Source: an uncultured Poribacteria bacterium
GTDB taxonomy: Bacteria; Poribacteria; WGA-4E; PCPOR2b
Assembly: GCA_958296125.1 (NCBI GenBank)
Contig: OY282444.1
Span: 4,187,623 to 4,251,622 of the forward strand
Direction of reading: 5' to 3'
DNA length: 64,000 nt
Of this stretch, positions 25,492 through 35,600 are shown piece after piece. Each line of letters starts with the position of its first letter. Position 1 is the stretch's first letter. The translations under genes were made by a program, and so were the position numbers. The notes beneath the pieces were generated by a model, which had not been told where the DNA came from, did no database searches, and worked only from the letters and a program-made list of their open reading frames with translations.

Positions 25492-26007
25492 ATGCAGAAA
25501 TCCAAAGAGAAAATTCAAACGGGGTGGGAGGGGCGTTTTTACGAAGATTTTGAAGTCGGGGCTGTTTACCGGAGCAGGTTTGGGCATACGGTCACGGAAG
25601 CTGATAACGCGCTGTTCACCCAACTCACCCATAACACCAACCCGTTGCATTTTGACCAACGCTACGCCGAACAAACAAAGTGGGGGAAAATCCTCGTCAA
25701 CAGCACCTTCACACTATCACTGATTACCGGTATGAGCGTTCCGGAGGTCAGTGAGAACGCGATGGCGAATCTGGGATGGGAGGAAGTTAAGTTGCCGCAT
25801 CCAGTCTTCCTGGGGGATACCCTCTATTGCGAAACGGAGGTCTTATCGAAGCGAGAGTCGAAGTCCTATCCCGAAGCAGGCATCGCCAGGGTTTGCTCGC
25901 GCGGTATTAATCAGGACGGGGCAGTGGTCATCAACCTCGTGCGGGCTATCATGGTCTATAAACGAGACCGTGCTCCTAAGAAAGGGCTTTTTCCTGAAAT
26001 AGCTTAG
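25492..26007 (+). CDS. MaoC-family dehydratase (hot-dog fold)
   Basis: 171 residues. GRFYEDFEVGAVYRSRFGHTVTEADNALFTQLTHNTNPLHFDQRYAEQT is the MaoC/(R)-hydratase signature: the catalytic Asp-His pair lies in the D..F....N..HxD region. GKILVNSTFTLSLITG and FLGDTLYCETEVLSKRES complete the hot-dog fold. Members hydrate 2-enoyl-CoA or mesaconyl-CoA thioesters. With the class III CoA-transferase gene downstream (26196-27413) it suggests an acyl-CoA pathway. AGGAGAGA before the ATG. Confidence 0.85.
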   Translation: MQKSKEKIQTGWEGRFYEDFEVGAVYRSRFGHTVTEADNALFTQLTHNTNPLHFDQRYAEQTKWGKILVNSTFTLSLITGMSVPEVSENAMANLGWEEVKLPHPVFLGDTLYCETEVLSKRESKSYPEAGIARVCSRGINQDGAVVINLVRAIMVYKRDRAPKKGLFPEIA

Positions 26008-26091
26008 ACTGAAACGTGATGCGTAATGGGTAAATGGTGTCGGTTGGGTTGAACGGTTAAGCGTGAATCCCCATCAAACACAATAGAGCGG

Positions 26092-26119
26092 TTGCCTTTC
26101 AACAACATCGTCCTATAGT
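26092..26119 (+). promoter_or_regulatory. Possible promoter of CoA-transferase gene
   Basis: TTGCCT (26092-26097), 16 bases, TATAGT (26114-26119), 77 bases before the ATG. The preceding intergenic sequence contains a family C element GAAACGTGATGCG (from 26011). Confidence 0.35.
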
Positions 26120-26195
26120 ATAGATACAGTGGCAACACGCAATCCAATCAACGCATTTATTAGCAAGTTGGGTTTCACTAATAAAGGAAAATTAG

Positions 26196-27413
26196 ATGAC
26201 AGAAGCTCGGAGAAATACGGATGCTCGCCCACCGCTGGAGGGGGTGCGGATTCTTTCGGTTGAACAGTTCGGTGCTGGCCCCTGGGGGACAATGATGCTC
26301 GCGGATCTAGGGGCAGAGATCCTTAAAATTGAAAATCCCGAAACAGGCGGAGATGTGGCGCGTTATGTGCCCCCCTACACCGTTGAGAGTGATAGCGTCT
26401 ACTTTCAGAGTTTCAACCGAAACAAAAAGGGTATCACCCTGAATCTGCAACACCCTGATGCTACCGCGGTTTTCCATCGGCTGGTCTCTATTTCGGACGG
26501 TGTTTTTAACAACTTGCGGGGTGATCTACCTGTCAAACTCGGCTTGGATTACGCAGCCCTCGGAAAAGTGAAGCCATCAATTGTGTGCTGCTCTCTCTCC
26601 GCCTTTGGACGCAACGGCTCCCGCGCTGCAGAACCGGGATACGATTACCTGATGCAAGGGTATGCCGGCTGGATGAGCATAACAGGTGAACCCGATACCC
26701 CACCACAAAAGACGGGGCTATCGCTGGTTGATTTGAGCGCAGGTGTGATGGCGGTGCTCGGCTTGATGAGTGCCATCCTGCGGGCTCGGGAGACCGGTTT
26801 CGGCTGCGATGTCGATGTGAGCCTGTTCGACACCGCCCTGTCCCAACTAGGTTATGTGGGGGCTTGGCATCTGACGAAGGGATATCAGCCGCAACGGATG
26901 GCGGATTCCTCACATCCGTCTCAGGTGCCGTTTCAGGTGATGCCCACGAAGGATAGCTGGATTGTCGTGGTGTGTGCAAAGCAGAAATTCTACCAAAGTC
27001 TGGTGCAGATTCTGGGGGCACCGGAGCTCGCTGACGACCCGCGCTTTCGGGGGTTCGCAGATCGGTTGGAGAATCGTGAAACGCTGGTGCCGATCTTGAA
27101 AGACCTGTTTCGTCGGCGGACAACTACCGAGTGGTTGGACCTGCTCAAAGGTGAAGTGCCGTGCGCCCCCGTGAACACCGTCGAGGAAGCGTTTCGGGAT
27201 CCACAAGTGGCTGAAGATGAGATGGTGCTTGAGATTCCACATCCGGAATTCGGCGTTGCGCGTCAGGTGGCAAGCCCGATTAAAATCAGCGACTCCGAGA
27301 TTGAACATCGTCGCGGACCAAAGCTGGGCGAACATACAAATGCGATACTCGGCGATTACCTCAACATGTCGCCGCAAGAGATCGAGAAACTCCGTCGGAA
27401 AGGAGCCCTTTAG
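26196..27413 (+). CDS. Class III CoA-transferase (CaiB/BaiF family)
   Basis: 405 residues, family length. Opening LEGVRILSVEQFGAGPWGTMMLADLGAEILKIENPETGGDVAR, NRNKKGITLNLQHPDA and GRNGSRAAEPGYDYLMQGYAGWMSITGEP are diagnostic. D150 in PGYDYLMQ is the expected catalytic Asp that forms the acyl anhydride. The C-terminal EIPHPEFGVARQVASPIKISD is also typical. Substrate acid unknown. The MaoC-type gene upstream on the same strand may act on the same CoA ester. AAAGGA before the ATG. Confidence 0.92.
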   Translation: MTEARRNTDARPPLEGVRILSVEQFGAGPWGTMMLADLGAEILKIENPETGGDVARYVPPYTVESDSVYFQSFNRNKKGITLNLQHPDATAVFHRLVSISDGVFNNLRGDLPVKLGLDYAALGKVKPSIVCCSLSAFGRNGSRAAEPGYDYLMQGYAGWMSITGEPDTPPQKTGLSLVDLSAGVMAVLGLMSAILRARETGFGCDVDVSLFDTALSQLGYVGAWHLTKGYQPQRMADSSHPSQVPFQVMPTKDSWIVVVCAKQKFYQSLVQILGAPELADDPRFRGFADRLENRETLVPILKDLFRRRTTTEWLDLLKGEVPCAPVNTVEEAFRDPQVAEDEMVLEIPHPEFGVARQVASPIKISDSEIEHRRGPKLGEHTNAILGDYLNMSPQEIEKLRRKGAL

Positions 27414-27510
27414 GCACAGTATTCAAACCCAAAGCTCCAGCGGGGCGATATGTATACGGTTCAGTAGATCAATGAACTAATGAACCCATAATGAACGGAG
27501 CCATAATATC

Positions 27511-29076
27511 ATGACCAACAAGACAGCAAAACCTGAAAACCAGATCCTACCAATCCTTGAACCGCGCGGCGAGCGAAGGCTACTCTACACAAGCGATCCG
27601 TCCAATCTCGCATTTTATCAGGTGGGGCGACAAGTCGCGCATACGCCAAATGCATCCACAGTGAAAGCGGACCCCGCCCGACGGGAAGATTTGGTCCAAT
27701 GGGTAGATGATCTGGCGCATCACGGTGTGGATACCTACGCACAAGCTATCTATGCACAGGGATGGACAATCTTTTTCCGTTCAGATCGGTTTGAGTATGA
27801 CGCAAGACCACAACATCAACGTTTCGTCTCCATGATGGATGCCTGTATCACCCCGTTGGAAGTGCTGATTGAACGAACACATAGGCGAGGTATGGAGTTC
27901 ATCGCAAAGTTTCGGATGAATGACCGTCACGGCAACGGGGGGCAGGGTGCACGGTTCATACTGGACAATCCTGCGTGGCAGCTACAGGAATTCCCCGGTG
28001 GTCAAGACTTTAGCTTTGAACCGGTGCGGGATTACGTCTTCTCCGTCGCCGATGAAGTGGTAGAACGGTTCGACGTTGACGGCTTGTTGTTCAACTATAT
28101 CCGGCATGGACACTGTTTTCCCACCGACGTTGCCCCCAAGCGTCAGCCGATTATGACCGATTTTTTGCGGCGGATACGCGAGATGTTGGACCGGCGGGGA
28201 GCACAGCAGCAAAAAGACCTGACGCTGGGGGTGATGATTCCGCAAAGGTTGGAGGAGAGCCATAACTTGGGTTTCGACATCCCTGTTTGGATTCGGGAAG
28301 GTCTCATCGACTACATCTGTCCCTGTGATTTCGGCTACCCCGATTTCAACGCGCCCTACGAGGAATTCAGTCAACTGACACGCGGATCGGATTGCCTATT
28401 GTACCCCACACTGAGTCCCATGCTGTGTCGCGGGGATGCTGCGACGCTGCTCAGACCCGAAAACTACCGGGCACTCGCACAAAATTTCTATGGCGCAGGT
28501 GCCGACGGTGTCTCCGTCTTCAACTACCAGTATCACTGGGCGCGAAAGGGAGGGACCGCCCGCTACCCAGGATCGCCCGAAGGCTATCCGCTCGCATTGA
28601 GCTATCTGCGCGAGCTGCGTGCCCCAAAAGCAATCGCGAGTCAGACGCGTCACTATCGCTTCCATCCCCTATGGGGCGGTGCAGCACCGACCGGAGCCGT
28701 GAAGGACGACAAGATAACCCTCGCCCGTGAGGTTGGCTCAATCGGAGAGTACCGTTTCCGCCTCTGTGAGCAATTCGCGCGGGGGACACAAGCCGTTCTA
28801 TACTTCAGCGCACAAGGATTGCTTCCCAAAGATGAAATCAGCGTGGAATTCAACGGGACTGAAATCCGAGACCTGCAGCGCGTCTTTCATCCAGACGGTC
28901 GATTGGAGACGTTCGGACGACCGCTGCCTCCGTTTTCGAGCGTGTGGTTCAACCTGAATCAAGGCTCGCTGAACCGTGGCGACAATCAGCTAAAGCTACA
29001 ACTCACGCACAGTGCATCCGATACAAACAGCGAGGTTGTCATTGACGAAGTTGAGGTAGTGGTGATGCCTGCGTAG
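27511..29076 (+). CDS. Glycoside-hydrolase-like TIM-barrel protein
   Basis: 521 residues, no signal peptide. The middle has barrel-type strands: VDTYAQAIYAQGWTIFF, VLIERTHRRGMEFIAKFRMND, VDGLLFNYIRHGHCFP, LTLGVMIPQR, LIDYICPCDFGYPDFNAPYEEF and GAGADGVSVFNYQYHW. This order resembles the GHL10/DUF187-type glycosidase-like group. Catalytic acids cannot be fixed with certainty. The C-terminal ~120 residues look like a beta-sandwich (IEFNG... SSVWFNLNQGSLNRGDNQLKLQLTH), perhaps carbohydrate-binding. A repeat motif (AACTAATGAACC type) sits just before the start. Function inferred only at fold level. Confidence 0.55.
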   Translation: MTNKTAKPENQILPILEPRGERRLLYTSDPSNLAFYQVGRQVAHTPNASTVKADPARREDLVQWVDDLAHHGVDTYAQAIYAQGWTIFFRSDRFEYDARPQHQRFVSMMDACITPLEVLIERTHRRGMEFIAKFRMNDRHGNGGQGARFILDNPAWQLQEFPGGQDFSFEPVRDYVFSVADEVVERFDVDGLLFNYIRHGHCFPTDVAPKRQPIMTDFLRRIREMLDRRGAQQQKDLTLGVMIPQRLEESHNLGFDIPVWIREGLIDYICPCDFGYPDFNAPYEEFSQLTRGSDCLLYPTLSPMLCRGDAATLLRPENYRALAQNFYGAGADGVSVFNYQYHWARKGGTARYPGSPEGYPLALSYLRELRAPKAIASQTRHYRFHPLWGGAAPTGAVKDDKITLAREVGSIGEYRFRLCEQFARGTQAVLYFSAQGLLPKDEISVEFNGTEIRDLQRVFHPDGRLETFGRPLPPFSSVWFNLNQGSLNRGDNQLKLQLTHSASDTNSEVVIDEVEVVVMPA

Positions 29077-29243
29077 CACTCTTGTGGGGGATTACCCTAT
29101 TTTCGATTCTTATTTTTTCGGGAATCGTGTTATAATTTCGATGGCTAAAATCAATCGCCTACATGCTAAAGCCCCAGCGGAGCGATAGGTGGTAACTTGC
29201 GTTAGGTAACAACTAGCATTCAATAAATTGGAGGTAACGAAAG

Positions 29244-29464
29244 GTGGAAATGAGAAGTTGGTTGGAATCCCCTTCAAGTCTCACACACGGTAACATCATC
29301 AGGCGAGAAATCTTCTCCAAGAAAGACCCCGAGTGGTAAGCCAGAACGTCTATCGGCAACGTCCGGGCGATGCGGTTTCTGTCGCACCGTCAAATCCAGG
29401 GCATACTCTCATCAATGATACGGATGAGCCCCTCAAGACATTCTATTTTGCCCGTTACAGTTGA
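29244..29464 (+). pseudogene. Decayed cupin gene fragment
   Basis: GTG/ATG at 29244/29250 after GGAGG opens a frame reading ...HGNIIRREIFSKKDPEW and stops at 29337. A second frame (29342-29464) reads ...YRQRPGDAVSVAPSNPGHTLINDTDEPLKTFYFARYS, the second half of a cupin barrel. The two pieces are in different frames, so a stop plus a frame change have broken the gene. A TATAAT box (29131-29136) precedes it. The remainder of 29077-29711 holds only repeats. Confidence 0.4.
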
Positions 29465-29521
29465 TGAGGTGTGAAATGTGTTGACATACTCCCAAATCTT
29501 TGTGTCTGCCCAAAATATAGC

Positions 29522-29552
29522 ACCCCCCCCTGCCCCCCCGCAAGCGGGGGGG
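29522..29552. repeat. Family B poly-C/poly-G palindrome
   Basis: CCCCCCCGC (29533-29541), AA, GCGGGGGGG (29544-29552): a perfect 9-bp stem, preceded by more C residues. Confidence 0.85.
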
Positions 29553-29711
29553 AGACAGAAGTCCGAAATCGCCTCAAGGTGTATTAGGTTGAAGGTTCTC
29601 GGAACGGATGGGAAACTTTATGCATTACGTTTCACGCATCAGAGTAGATGGACGAATCCTCAGCGGGGCAATAGATGGCAACTTAAGTTAGGAATATCGG
29701 AAAGGACCAAT

Positions 29712-30776
29712 ATGGCTAAATACAAAATTGCGGTAATTCGAGGTGATGGGATTGGGATCGAGGTGATGGAAGAAGGTCTCAAGGCCCTCAACACTATCGC
29801 CGACAGGTATGACATCAGATGGGACTTTGTCGAGTTCCCATGGGGTTCAGACTACTACTTCAAACATGGCCACATGATGCCCCCCGATGCCCTCGATACG
29901 CTGGCGGCGTTCGACCAGATCTATCTTGGCGCAGTCGGACACCCCGATATCCAGGACCATCTGACGCTCAACGGGCTTTTGCTGCCTATCCGGCGCAGAT
30001 TCGATCAGTATGTCTGCGAGCGACCCAGTGTCCTCTATCCCGGCATCAACGCGCCGCTCAAGGACAAAGGGGCTTGGGACATCGATCTGGTGGTGATAAG
30101 GGAGAACACAGAGGGCGAATATGCCAACGTCGGTGGATTCCAGTATCAAGGATTCCCCGAAGAGATCGGCGTGCAGGTCGGCGTATTCACCCGCCACGGC
30201 AGCGAGCGCGTCATCACTTACGCCTTTGAGCAAGCGCGGACGCGAAACAAGAAGCGCAAAGTCACTTCGGTCACCAAGTCGAATGCACAAGGCTACGGCA
30301 TGATTGTATGGGACACCGCCTTCGATCGAGTGGCTGCAAAGTATCCCGACATAGAGACGGAATCGCTGCTTGTGGACGCAGCCTGTATGGATTTCGTTAG
30401 AAGACCGGAGGACTTCGATGTGGTGGTCGCTAGCAACCTGTTTGGGGATATCCTCACGGACATCGGCGCAATTATCACCGGGAGCATGGGGTTGGCACCG
30501 AGCGGCAATATCGATCCGCAACGCCGATTCCCGTCAATGTTCGAGCCTGTTCACGGTAGCGCACCGGACATTATGGGGATGGGCATCGCCAATCCGCTGG
30601 CGGCCATTACCTCCGGTTCGATGATGCTGCGCTTTGTCGGTGAAACGGAAGCGGCGGAAACGATAGACGCAGCCGTCCTAAAGGTTGTCGAGAAGGGTGA
30701 AACCCTCCCGCCAGACCTCGGCGGTCAAGCCACAACCTCACAGGTGGGTGACGCTGTGGTAAACGCGCTCGGTTAA
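29712..30776 (+). CDS. Tartrate/D-malate/isopropylmalate-type dehydrogenase
   Basis: 354 residues from the ATG at 29712 with AAAGGA just upstream; the open frame extends further back through repeat sequence that is not coding. Hallmarks of the decarboxylating NAD-dependent hydroxyacid dehydrogenase family: VIRGDGIGIEVMEEG, IRENTEGEYANVGG, VTKSNAQGYGMIVWD, DAACMDFVRRPEDFDVVVASNLFGDILTD and EPVHGSAPDIMGMGIANP. The TDH/TtuC subgroup is favoured because of GAVGHPDIQDH and LLLPIRRRFDQYVCERP. Product likely oxaloglycolate or pyruvate plus CO2. Cytoplasmic. Confidence 0.9.
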   Translation: MAKYKIAVIRGDGIGIEVMEEGLKALNTIADRYDIRWDFVEFPWGSDYYFKHGHMMPPDALDTLAAFDQIYLGAVGHPDIQDHLTLNGLLLPIRRRFDQYVCERPSVLYPGINAPLKDKGAWDIDLVVIRENTEGEYANVGGFQYQGFPEEIGVQVGVFTRHGSERVITYAFEQARTRNKKRKVTSVTKSNAQGYGMIVWDTAFDRVAAKYPDIETESLLVDAACMDFVRRPEDFDVVVASNLFGDILTDIGAIITGSMGLAPSGNIDPQRRFPSMFEPVHGSAPDIMGMGIANPLAAITSGSMMLRFVGETEAAETIDAAVLKVVEKGETLPPDLGGQATTSQVGDAVVNALG

Positions 30777-30838
30777 TGTCCGTTGCGAGCGTCCGTGCCG
30801 CACACGTGGATGTCGAGCTACTATTCACCTTTCACGCA

Positions 30839-31732
30839 TCACGGTGAATCCGGCAACCAAAGAAACGAGAGCACCTGGTTCATGCGGGGTAATCGGCGGG
30901 ATTGCTCGATGAGGGCTTGGTCTGATTGCGTCGAACACCAATAGGACAACGGGACTTTCCGTCTGCTCCTCTTGGCATCTTTCAATCTGCCTTTGGCGAG
31001 CAGGTCCGCAACCGAGTCGGGATGGAGGGGGTTGTTTTTGGAAAGATAGCAATCACTGTTCTGGCGAAAGCGGTCTGAATACGCAAAATATTTAATCTGC
31101 CCCTTCTCAGACAATACAATCGCACAGACATGCGGGCTCAAGCGGGTGTAGCGAATGGCTGTGCTTGTCAAAGAGGTAGAATACTTAGCAGCGAGGGCAT
31201 CAATCGCCGACAAACCGATTTTAGGCAAATCTGCAGCGTCTGCTCGGAAAATAGGAGCGGGCATCAGCAGCTCAACTGCGAATTGATTGGCACGTTGTTC
31301 CTCCAATCGGTGCGAATCGAATCCACGCAGATCCTCGCGCTGACAGCGGTGCTGAGGGACAAATTCCGCCACCCTGTCCTTTCCATCCGCAGCGGGAATT
31401 TGTCTCTCGGTTTGCCCTCCCTCCAAGTAGTAATGCCCCAGTTCGTGAGCGATCGTAAAGTTCTTTCGGGCCTGTGATTGAATCAGGTTGTTGAGCAGGA
31501 TGCCCCAAGTGTCGCCGACCCGCATCAAGCAACCATCGTATTGGCTTTCCATTTCACGTTCCCAAACAACGATCTGCAGCTGTTCCGCAATTTCCCGCGG
31601 TTGGATCGGGATGACCTGAACATTGAGTTCACGCAACAACTGTCGCGCACCCTCGGCGGGGTCCGGAGCGAGTTTGGAGGACATTTGTCTTGAAGTTTGA
31701 TGTTTTTGGGAAGATCTCTGATTCATGTTCAA
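30839..31732 (-). CDS. ImmA/IrrE-family metallopeptidase
   Basis: 297 residues. FTIAHELGHYYLEGG carries the HExxH zinc motif (around residue 96) with further EEQRANQFAVELLMP, the third-ligand helix of the ImmA/IrrE (COG2856) group. These proteases cleave XRE-type repressors to switch on mobile elements or stress genes. The XRE-type gene at 31983-32321 on the same strand is the natural substrate. The 250-base gap between them holds one family A repeat fragment and no other supported gene. The start could be any of several closely spaced Met codons. Confidence 0.85.
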   Translation of the reverse strand: MNMNQRSSQKHQTSRQMSSKLAPDPAEGARQLLRELNVQVIPIQPREIAEQLQIVVWEREMESQYDGCLMRVGDTWGILLNNLIQSQARKNFTIAHELGHYYLEGGQTERQIPAADGKDRVAEFVPQHRCQREDLRGFDSHRLEEQRANQFAVELLMPAPIFRADAADLPKIGLSAIDALAAKYSTSLTSTAIRYTRLSPHVCAIVLSEKGQIKYFAYSDRFRQNSDCYLSKNNPLHPDSVADLLAKGRLKDAKRSRRKVPLSYWCSTQSDQALIEQSRRLPRMNQVLSFLWLPDSP

Positions 31733-31856
31733 GCAGCAGATTTTTCATGATTGGCTCATGTAAAAGGAAAGTGTAAAGCGCAGCTATAAGCCGTAAAAGT
31801 CTCCACCAGTCTAGACAAATCACCGCGAATTTGTAACGATAGGGGTTACACACCCT

Positions 31857-31876
31857 GATAAGATCGGGATTTAACT
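31857..31876 (-). repeat. Family A repeat fragment
   Basis: Reverse complement reads GTTAAATCCCGATCTTATCA, matching the middle of the family element, between the ImmA and XRE genes. Confidence 0.5.
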
Positions 31877-31982
31877 GCACAAGCCCTAAATGAATTTGCG
31901 TTGATTCGTGGATAAGAGAGAGAAAGAAATCCGGTAATCGGTTTCTGTTGTAGGCTTTCTTAACATAAGCCTCATGATTTTC

Positions 31983-32321
31983 CTATGTCGCGTTTTTGTT
32001 GTTTTTATCTTTAAGAAATTGGTAGAATTCAACCAGCGTTTCCTTATCTTCCTCGGCAAGTTCCATGATACCTCTAAACATAACACTGACTTTCGGATCT
32101 GCTAAGAGATCATCGTAGCCTTGCTGCTTTTTGCCGAGCAGATAGTCCGTGGTGACTTTCAGCGCATCGGCGAGGCTAGAAAGCGTGTCGAATGCTGGTT
32201 TACGGGCACCGGATTCAAACTGTGAAATCGCCGCAGGGGTCAGCTTCGCTGCTTTGGCGATTTGTGTTTGCGTCATTCCGAGTTTATCACGACGCTCCTT
32301 AATACGTGCTGAAATAGACAT
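31983..32321 (-). CDS. XRE-family helix-turn-helix regulator
   Basis: 112 residues. Helix-turn-helix at ~5-60: RIKERRDKLGMTQTQIAKAAKLTPAAISQFESGARKPAFDTLSSLADALKVTTDYLLGK is a textbook Cro/CI-type DNA-binding domain. An acidic C-terminal helix (ELAEEDKETLVEFYQFLKDK) may be for dimerisation. AAAGGAGG 9 bases before the ATG. Paired with the downstream ImmA-type protease: likely a repressor inactivated by cleavage, as in ImmR-ImmA. No integrase is nearby, so this may be a relic or a stand-alone switch. Confidence 0.9.
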   Translation of the reverse strand: MSISARIKERRDKLGMTQTQIAKAAKLTPAAISQFESGARKPAFDTLSSLADALKVTTDYLLGKKQQGYDDLLADPKVSVMFRGIMELAEEDKETLVEFYQFLKDKNNKNAT

Positions 32322-32412
32322 AATTACATACCTCCTTTGGAGTTAGGGTAAATACAAGTTCAAAAACCGCAGAAAGTAGTGGCTATTACACTTTCTAACG
32401 ATTGTGATTCGC

Positions 32413-32442
32413 ATTTTAACATATTACGTCGGTCGGATGCAA
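32413..32442 (-). promoter_or_regulatory. Possible promoter of XRE-immA pair
   Basis: On the minus strand TTGCAT (32442-32437), 18 bases, TAAAAT (32418-32413), about 90 bases before the XRE start. Confidence 0.4.
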
Positions 32443-32480
32443 GGTATAAAACAAAAATTAATAGGACTTACGCACTTCAG

Positions 32481-32566
32481 TCCCGATTTTATTGGGATTC
32501 CATGAATGGAGCGTGAAAGGTAAAACGTGATAAATGAACGAATGAACGAATGAACAAATCACGTTT
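32481..32566. repeat. Family A half palindrome and AAACGTGAT inverted repeat
   Basis: GTCCCGAT-TTTATTGGGATTCC (32481-32502), then AAACGTGAT (32523-32531) pairing with ATCACGTTT (32558-32566) across a loop made of GAATGAAC-type tandem copies. No gene in 32322-32695; the region holds these repeats and two promoters facing apart. Confidence 0.7.
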
Positions 32567-32598
32567 CATGTTTTTGTAAATTAGATCCGTTTTGCGTC

Positions 32599-32627
32599 TT
32601 GACAAGATACTACGACTGTGATAAAAT
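32599..32627 (+). promoter_or_regulatory. Sigma-70-type promoter of the giant permease gene
   Basis: Consensus TTGACA (32599-32604), 17 bases, TAAAAT (32622-32627), 69 bases before the ATG at 32696. Confidence 0.75.
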
Positions 32628-32695
32628 CTGACAAATCTAAACCAGATAGCATCTTATATGTCGGTCAGCTTATTAAAAAAATCGGAGGAATCACC

Positions 32696-35600
32696 ATGAG
32701 AATTAAGAGGTATTATTACATCGGTTTATGGCTTTTTATCCTTGCACTATTATCTCCGCCTGTCGATTCCGCTGTCGACGAGCAACTGTCAGTCGGGCTA
32801 TCGGAGGTTGCGGTCAAGATTGTTGACGCAGTTGATAGCGGTCGAATGCGAAAAGACATCGCTCGACTCTCCAATCTTTCCACCCGTGTCACCGGCTACG
32901 ATGAAGCGGCATCGGGCAGCAAATACATCTTCGATCAATTCGTCGAAATTGGCTTGCAAAACGTCGAGAGCCGTGAGTTCGCTGTTTCTGTCCCGCTAGA
33001 CCACGGTGATGGAAGGGTAGAAGTTCTCTCCGAAGATCAAACGATTCTCAAGACCTACAAAATTTGGGCAATTTGGCCCAACCTTGTTCGCACCTCTCTC
33101 CTCCCCAACGGTGTCTCCCATCTGGTGGTTGCAGGCGAGACCTTTGATGGAATTGCCAAATCCTACCGAGTTGACCCACAAGCCATCTTAGCTGACCCGC
33201 ATAACCAATACCTCCGTGACCAAGCAACCGATGGTAGTGATAACGATGATGATGGCGAAATCGACGAGCCGGGCGAGCTGGTGCTGGTCGAAGGCAACTC
33301 GCTTTTTATTCCTACCGGCGGCCTGACCGCTCCCCTCTTTTACGGCGGAAGCGGGGAACTTGCCTCTTTCAACGGTAAAGATATCGGAGGCTTCTGGCAC
33401 AAGGTTCAGCCTGACGATACGCTCAAAGACCTGGCCCACCGCTTTCGGATTGGTGTCGGTAGCATCACTGACGACGTGCTTAACGGGCACCTCCAAAAGA
33501 CGCAAGATGGTATTGATAACGACGAAGACGGACAGATTGACGAATATGGTGAGATTCCACCACTCACTGAGATTTTGCAGTGGGATACCGATGGTATTGA
33601 TAACGATGGTGATGAATTCGTAGACGAACGCCCCGGCGATGCAACCGATGGCATTGATAACAACAACGATGGGCAAATCGACGAAGAGGGGGAGTTTGTC
33701 GCCTCTTTTGAATCTAGCATCTTTATCCCCCAAGGCAGCGTTACGCTCATCGACTTCAACTCCAGCACTAGATGGATTAACGCCGCAATGCTTGGAGCGA
33801 AAGCGGTCCTCTTCATCGAGCCAGAAACCACTATTCGCGGGGAGGCTGAGAACAAATTTCTGACGGTCCCCGCCAACATCCCGCGCTTCTGGATTGCTAA
33901 GGAGGATGCCGCCGAACTCTTGGCTATGCTTGGTGAGGGGGGAGCAGGAGCGGAATCAACCTCTCAGAAGCTTTATGCACGTCTCACTAGCACCATAACT
34001 TGGGAACAGCGTATTGGGCAGAACATTCGGGGCTTCCTTGAAGGTGGCGACCCAACCCTGAAGGATGAATTGGTTGTCCTCACCGGCTATTACGATTCGA
34101 TGTCTGTCGTTCCAGCGATGGCACCCGGTGCCGACCCCACCGGCGGCATTGCTACGTTATTGGAGCTTGCCCGCATTTTTAGCGAGGAAGAATTTCGACC
34201 GGGCCGCTCCCTCCTTTTTGTGGCAACGGATGCCCACTTCCAAGGGTTGGGGGGGATGCGAGCATTTATGGAAGGGATTGGTCAAGACATCGTTGGACGG
34301 GAAGCGGATTCTCCCGGCACCCCAACGATGCGCGGGCTGCGGCGCGGCTTAAGCACCGATCTCTTTGAGTTTGAGGAATTGGGACGCAAGCTCCTGCTGT
34401 CGATCGATCGGAATGTGTTGGTAGACCTACCCCCTAATTTCTTCCACGATGTCCACGAACTCAACGCCGATGTCGCTTCCCTAGCAACAACCCTCGCCGA
34501 TTTGCAGACGACCAAGGGAAAAATTGACTCCCTGCGTAATGCCCAACGCGAAGCGAAGGAGAAAGAGAAGAAAAAGCTAGAAGCAACCAAGAAACGGGAG
34601 AAACAGGGATTTACCGAAGAAGAAAAGTCACGACTGGTAGTAAATCTTGCGAAGTTCAAGAAAGACGCGCTGCAGACCACTCAATTCCTTCGTTCAATGC
34701 TTCATCGCACCCTAAAATTGCGGACACAGGCATTATACGAGTGCCGTGACACCCAGCGCGAGCTGATTGAACAGATTGCCTTACCTATGGCTCGGTTGGA
34801 TATCTGGGCAATCGACAAACTAATAGCAGATCTGGCAGCGAAACAAATTAAAGGGAAATATGCACAAACGCCAGACAGCAGCTATCTCGTGCCGAAGGAA
34901 CGGGAGGACGGACAGTATTATTTGCCCATACCAAGGGACCTACCGTCGTATTTGGAGGCAGATGTTCAGCAACTGTCGGAAGTATTGCAGGACTGGGAAT
35001 TTGAAGACCCACGGAAATTCACCCTCCAGTATGCCCAAGAGAAATTGTTAGACCGTCATCTCGACTTTAAGGGTTTGGAACGAATCAAGTCAGCCCGTAG
35101 GGTTGTGAACCGCGCTGAAAAATCTCCAGAAGCCTACATACTTGAGGAACAACAACTCCTTGAACGGACGCTCGCAAACATTCCCGCAAACAGCGATGCG
35201 GAGGATCGCATCAAAAACGCCATCACCCAGCTAGGCATCGAAGCCGACTACAACCCCAAGGGTTTTGTTGATGAACTAAAGCCCTACCTCAACGAACCGA
35301 CCCTCAAGCAGTTCGAGATTGTCCAGACCCAACTTCACCAGAAATTGGAGATGATGGATCCGACAGCGGGAACAGTGACCTCACGAGAGTTGGATCAAAT
35401 TCTGATTGACGACCTAACCAGAGATAAACAGAGTATCCTCGAAACCGCGATGCGTAACGCTCGCCTCGAACGCTATCGGATTGAATCCCTCCTCACCCGC
35501 CATGCGTCGCTGAATCGCCCTTATCTCGGTGAAGAAGCACTCGTCCTCCGCCACTATCTCCCCGAAGATGCAGCAGACCGTGCGATGGATGTCCGCGATC

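Noticed and set aside
25306-25674. N-terminal extension of smpB in the same frame
   Set aside because: Sequence is not SmpB-like; the ATG at 25305 gives exactly the family length.
26533-27123. 196-codon frame on the minus strand
   Set aside because: Antisense to the CoA-transferase, with typical GC-skew composition.
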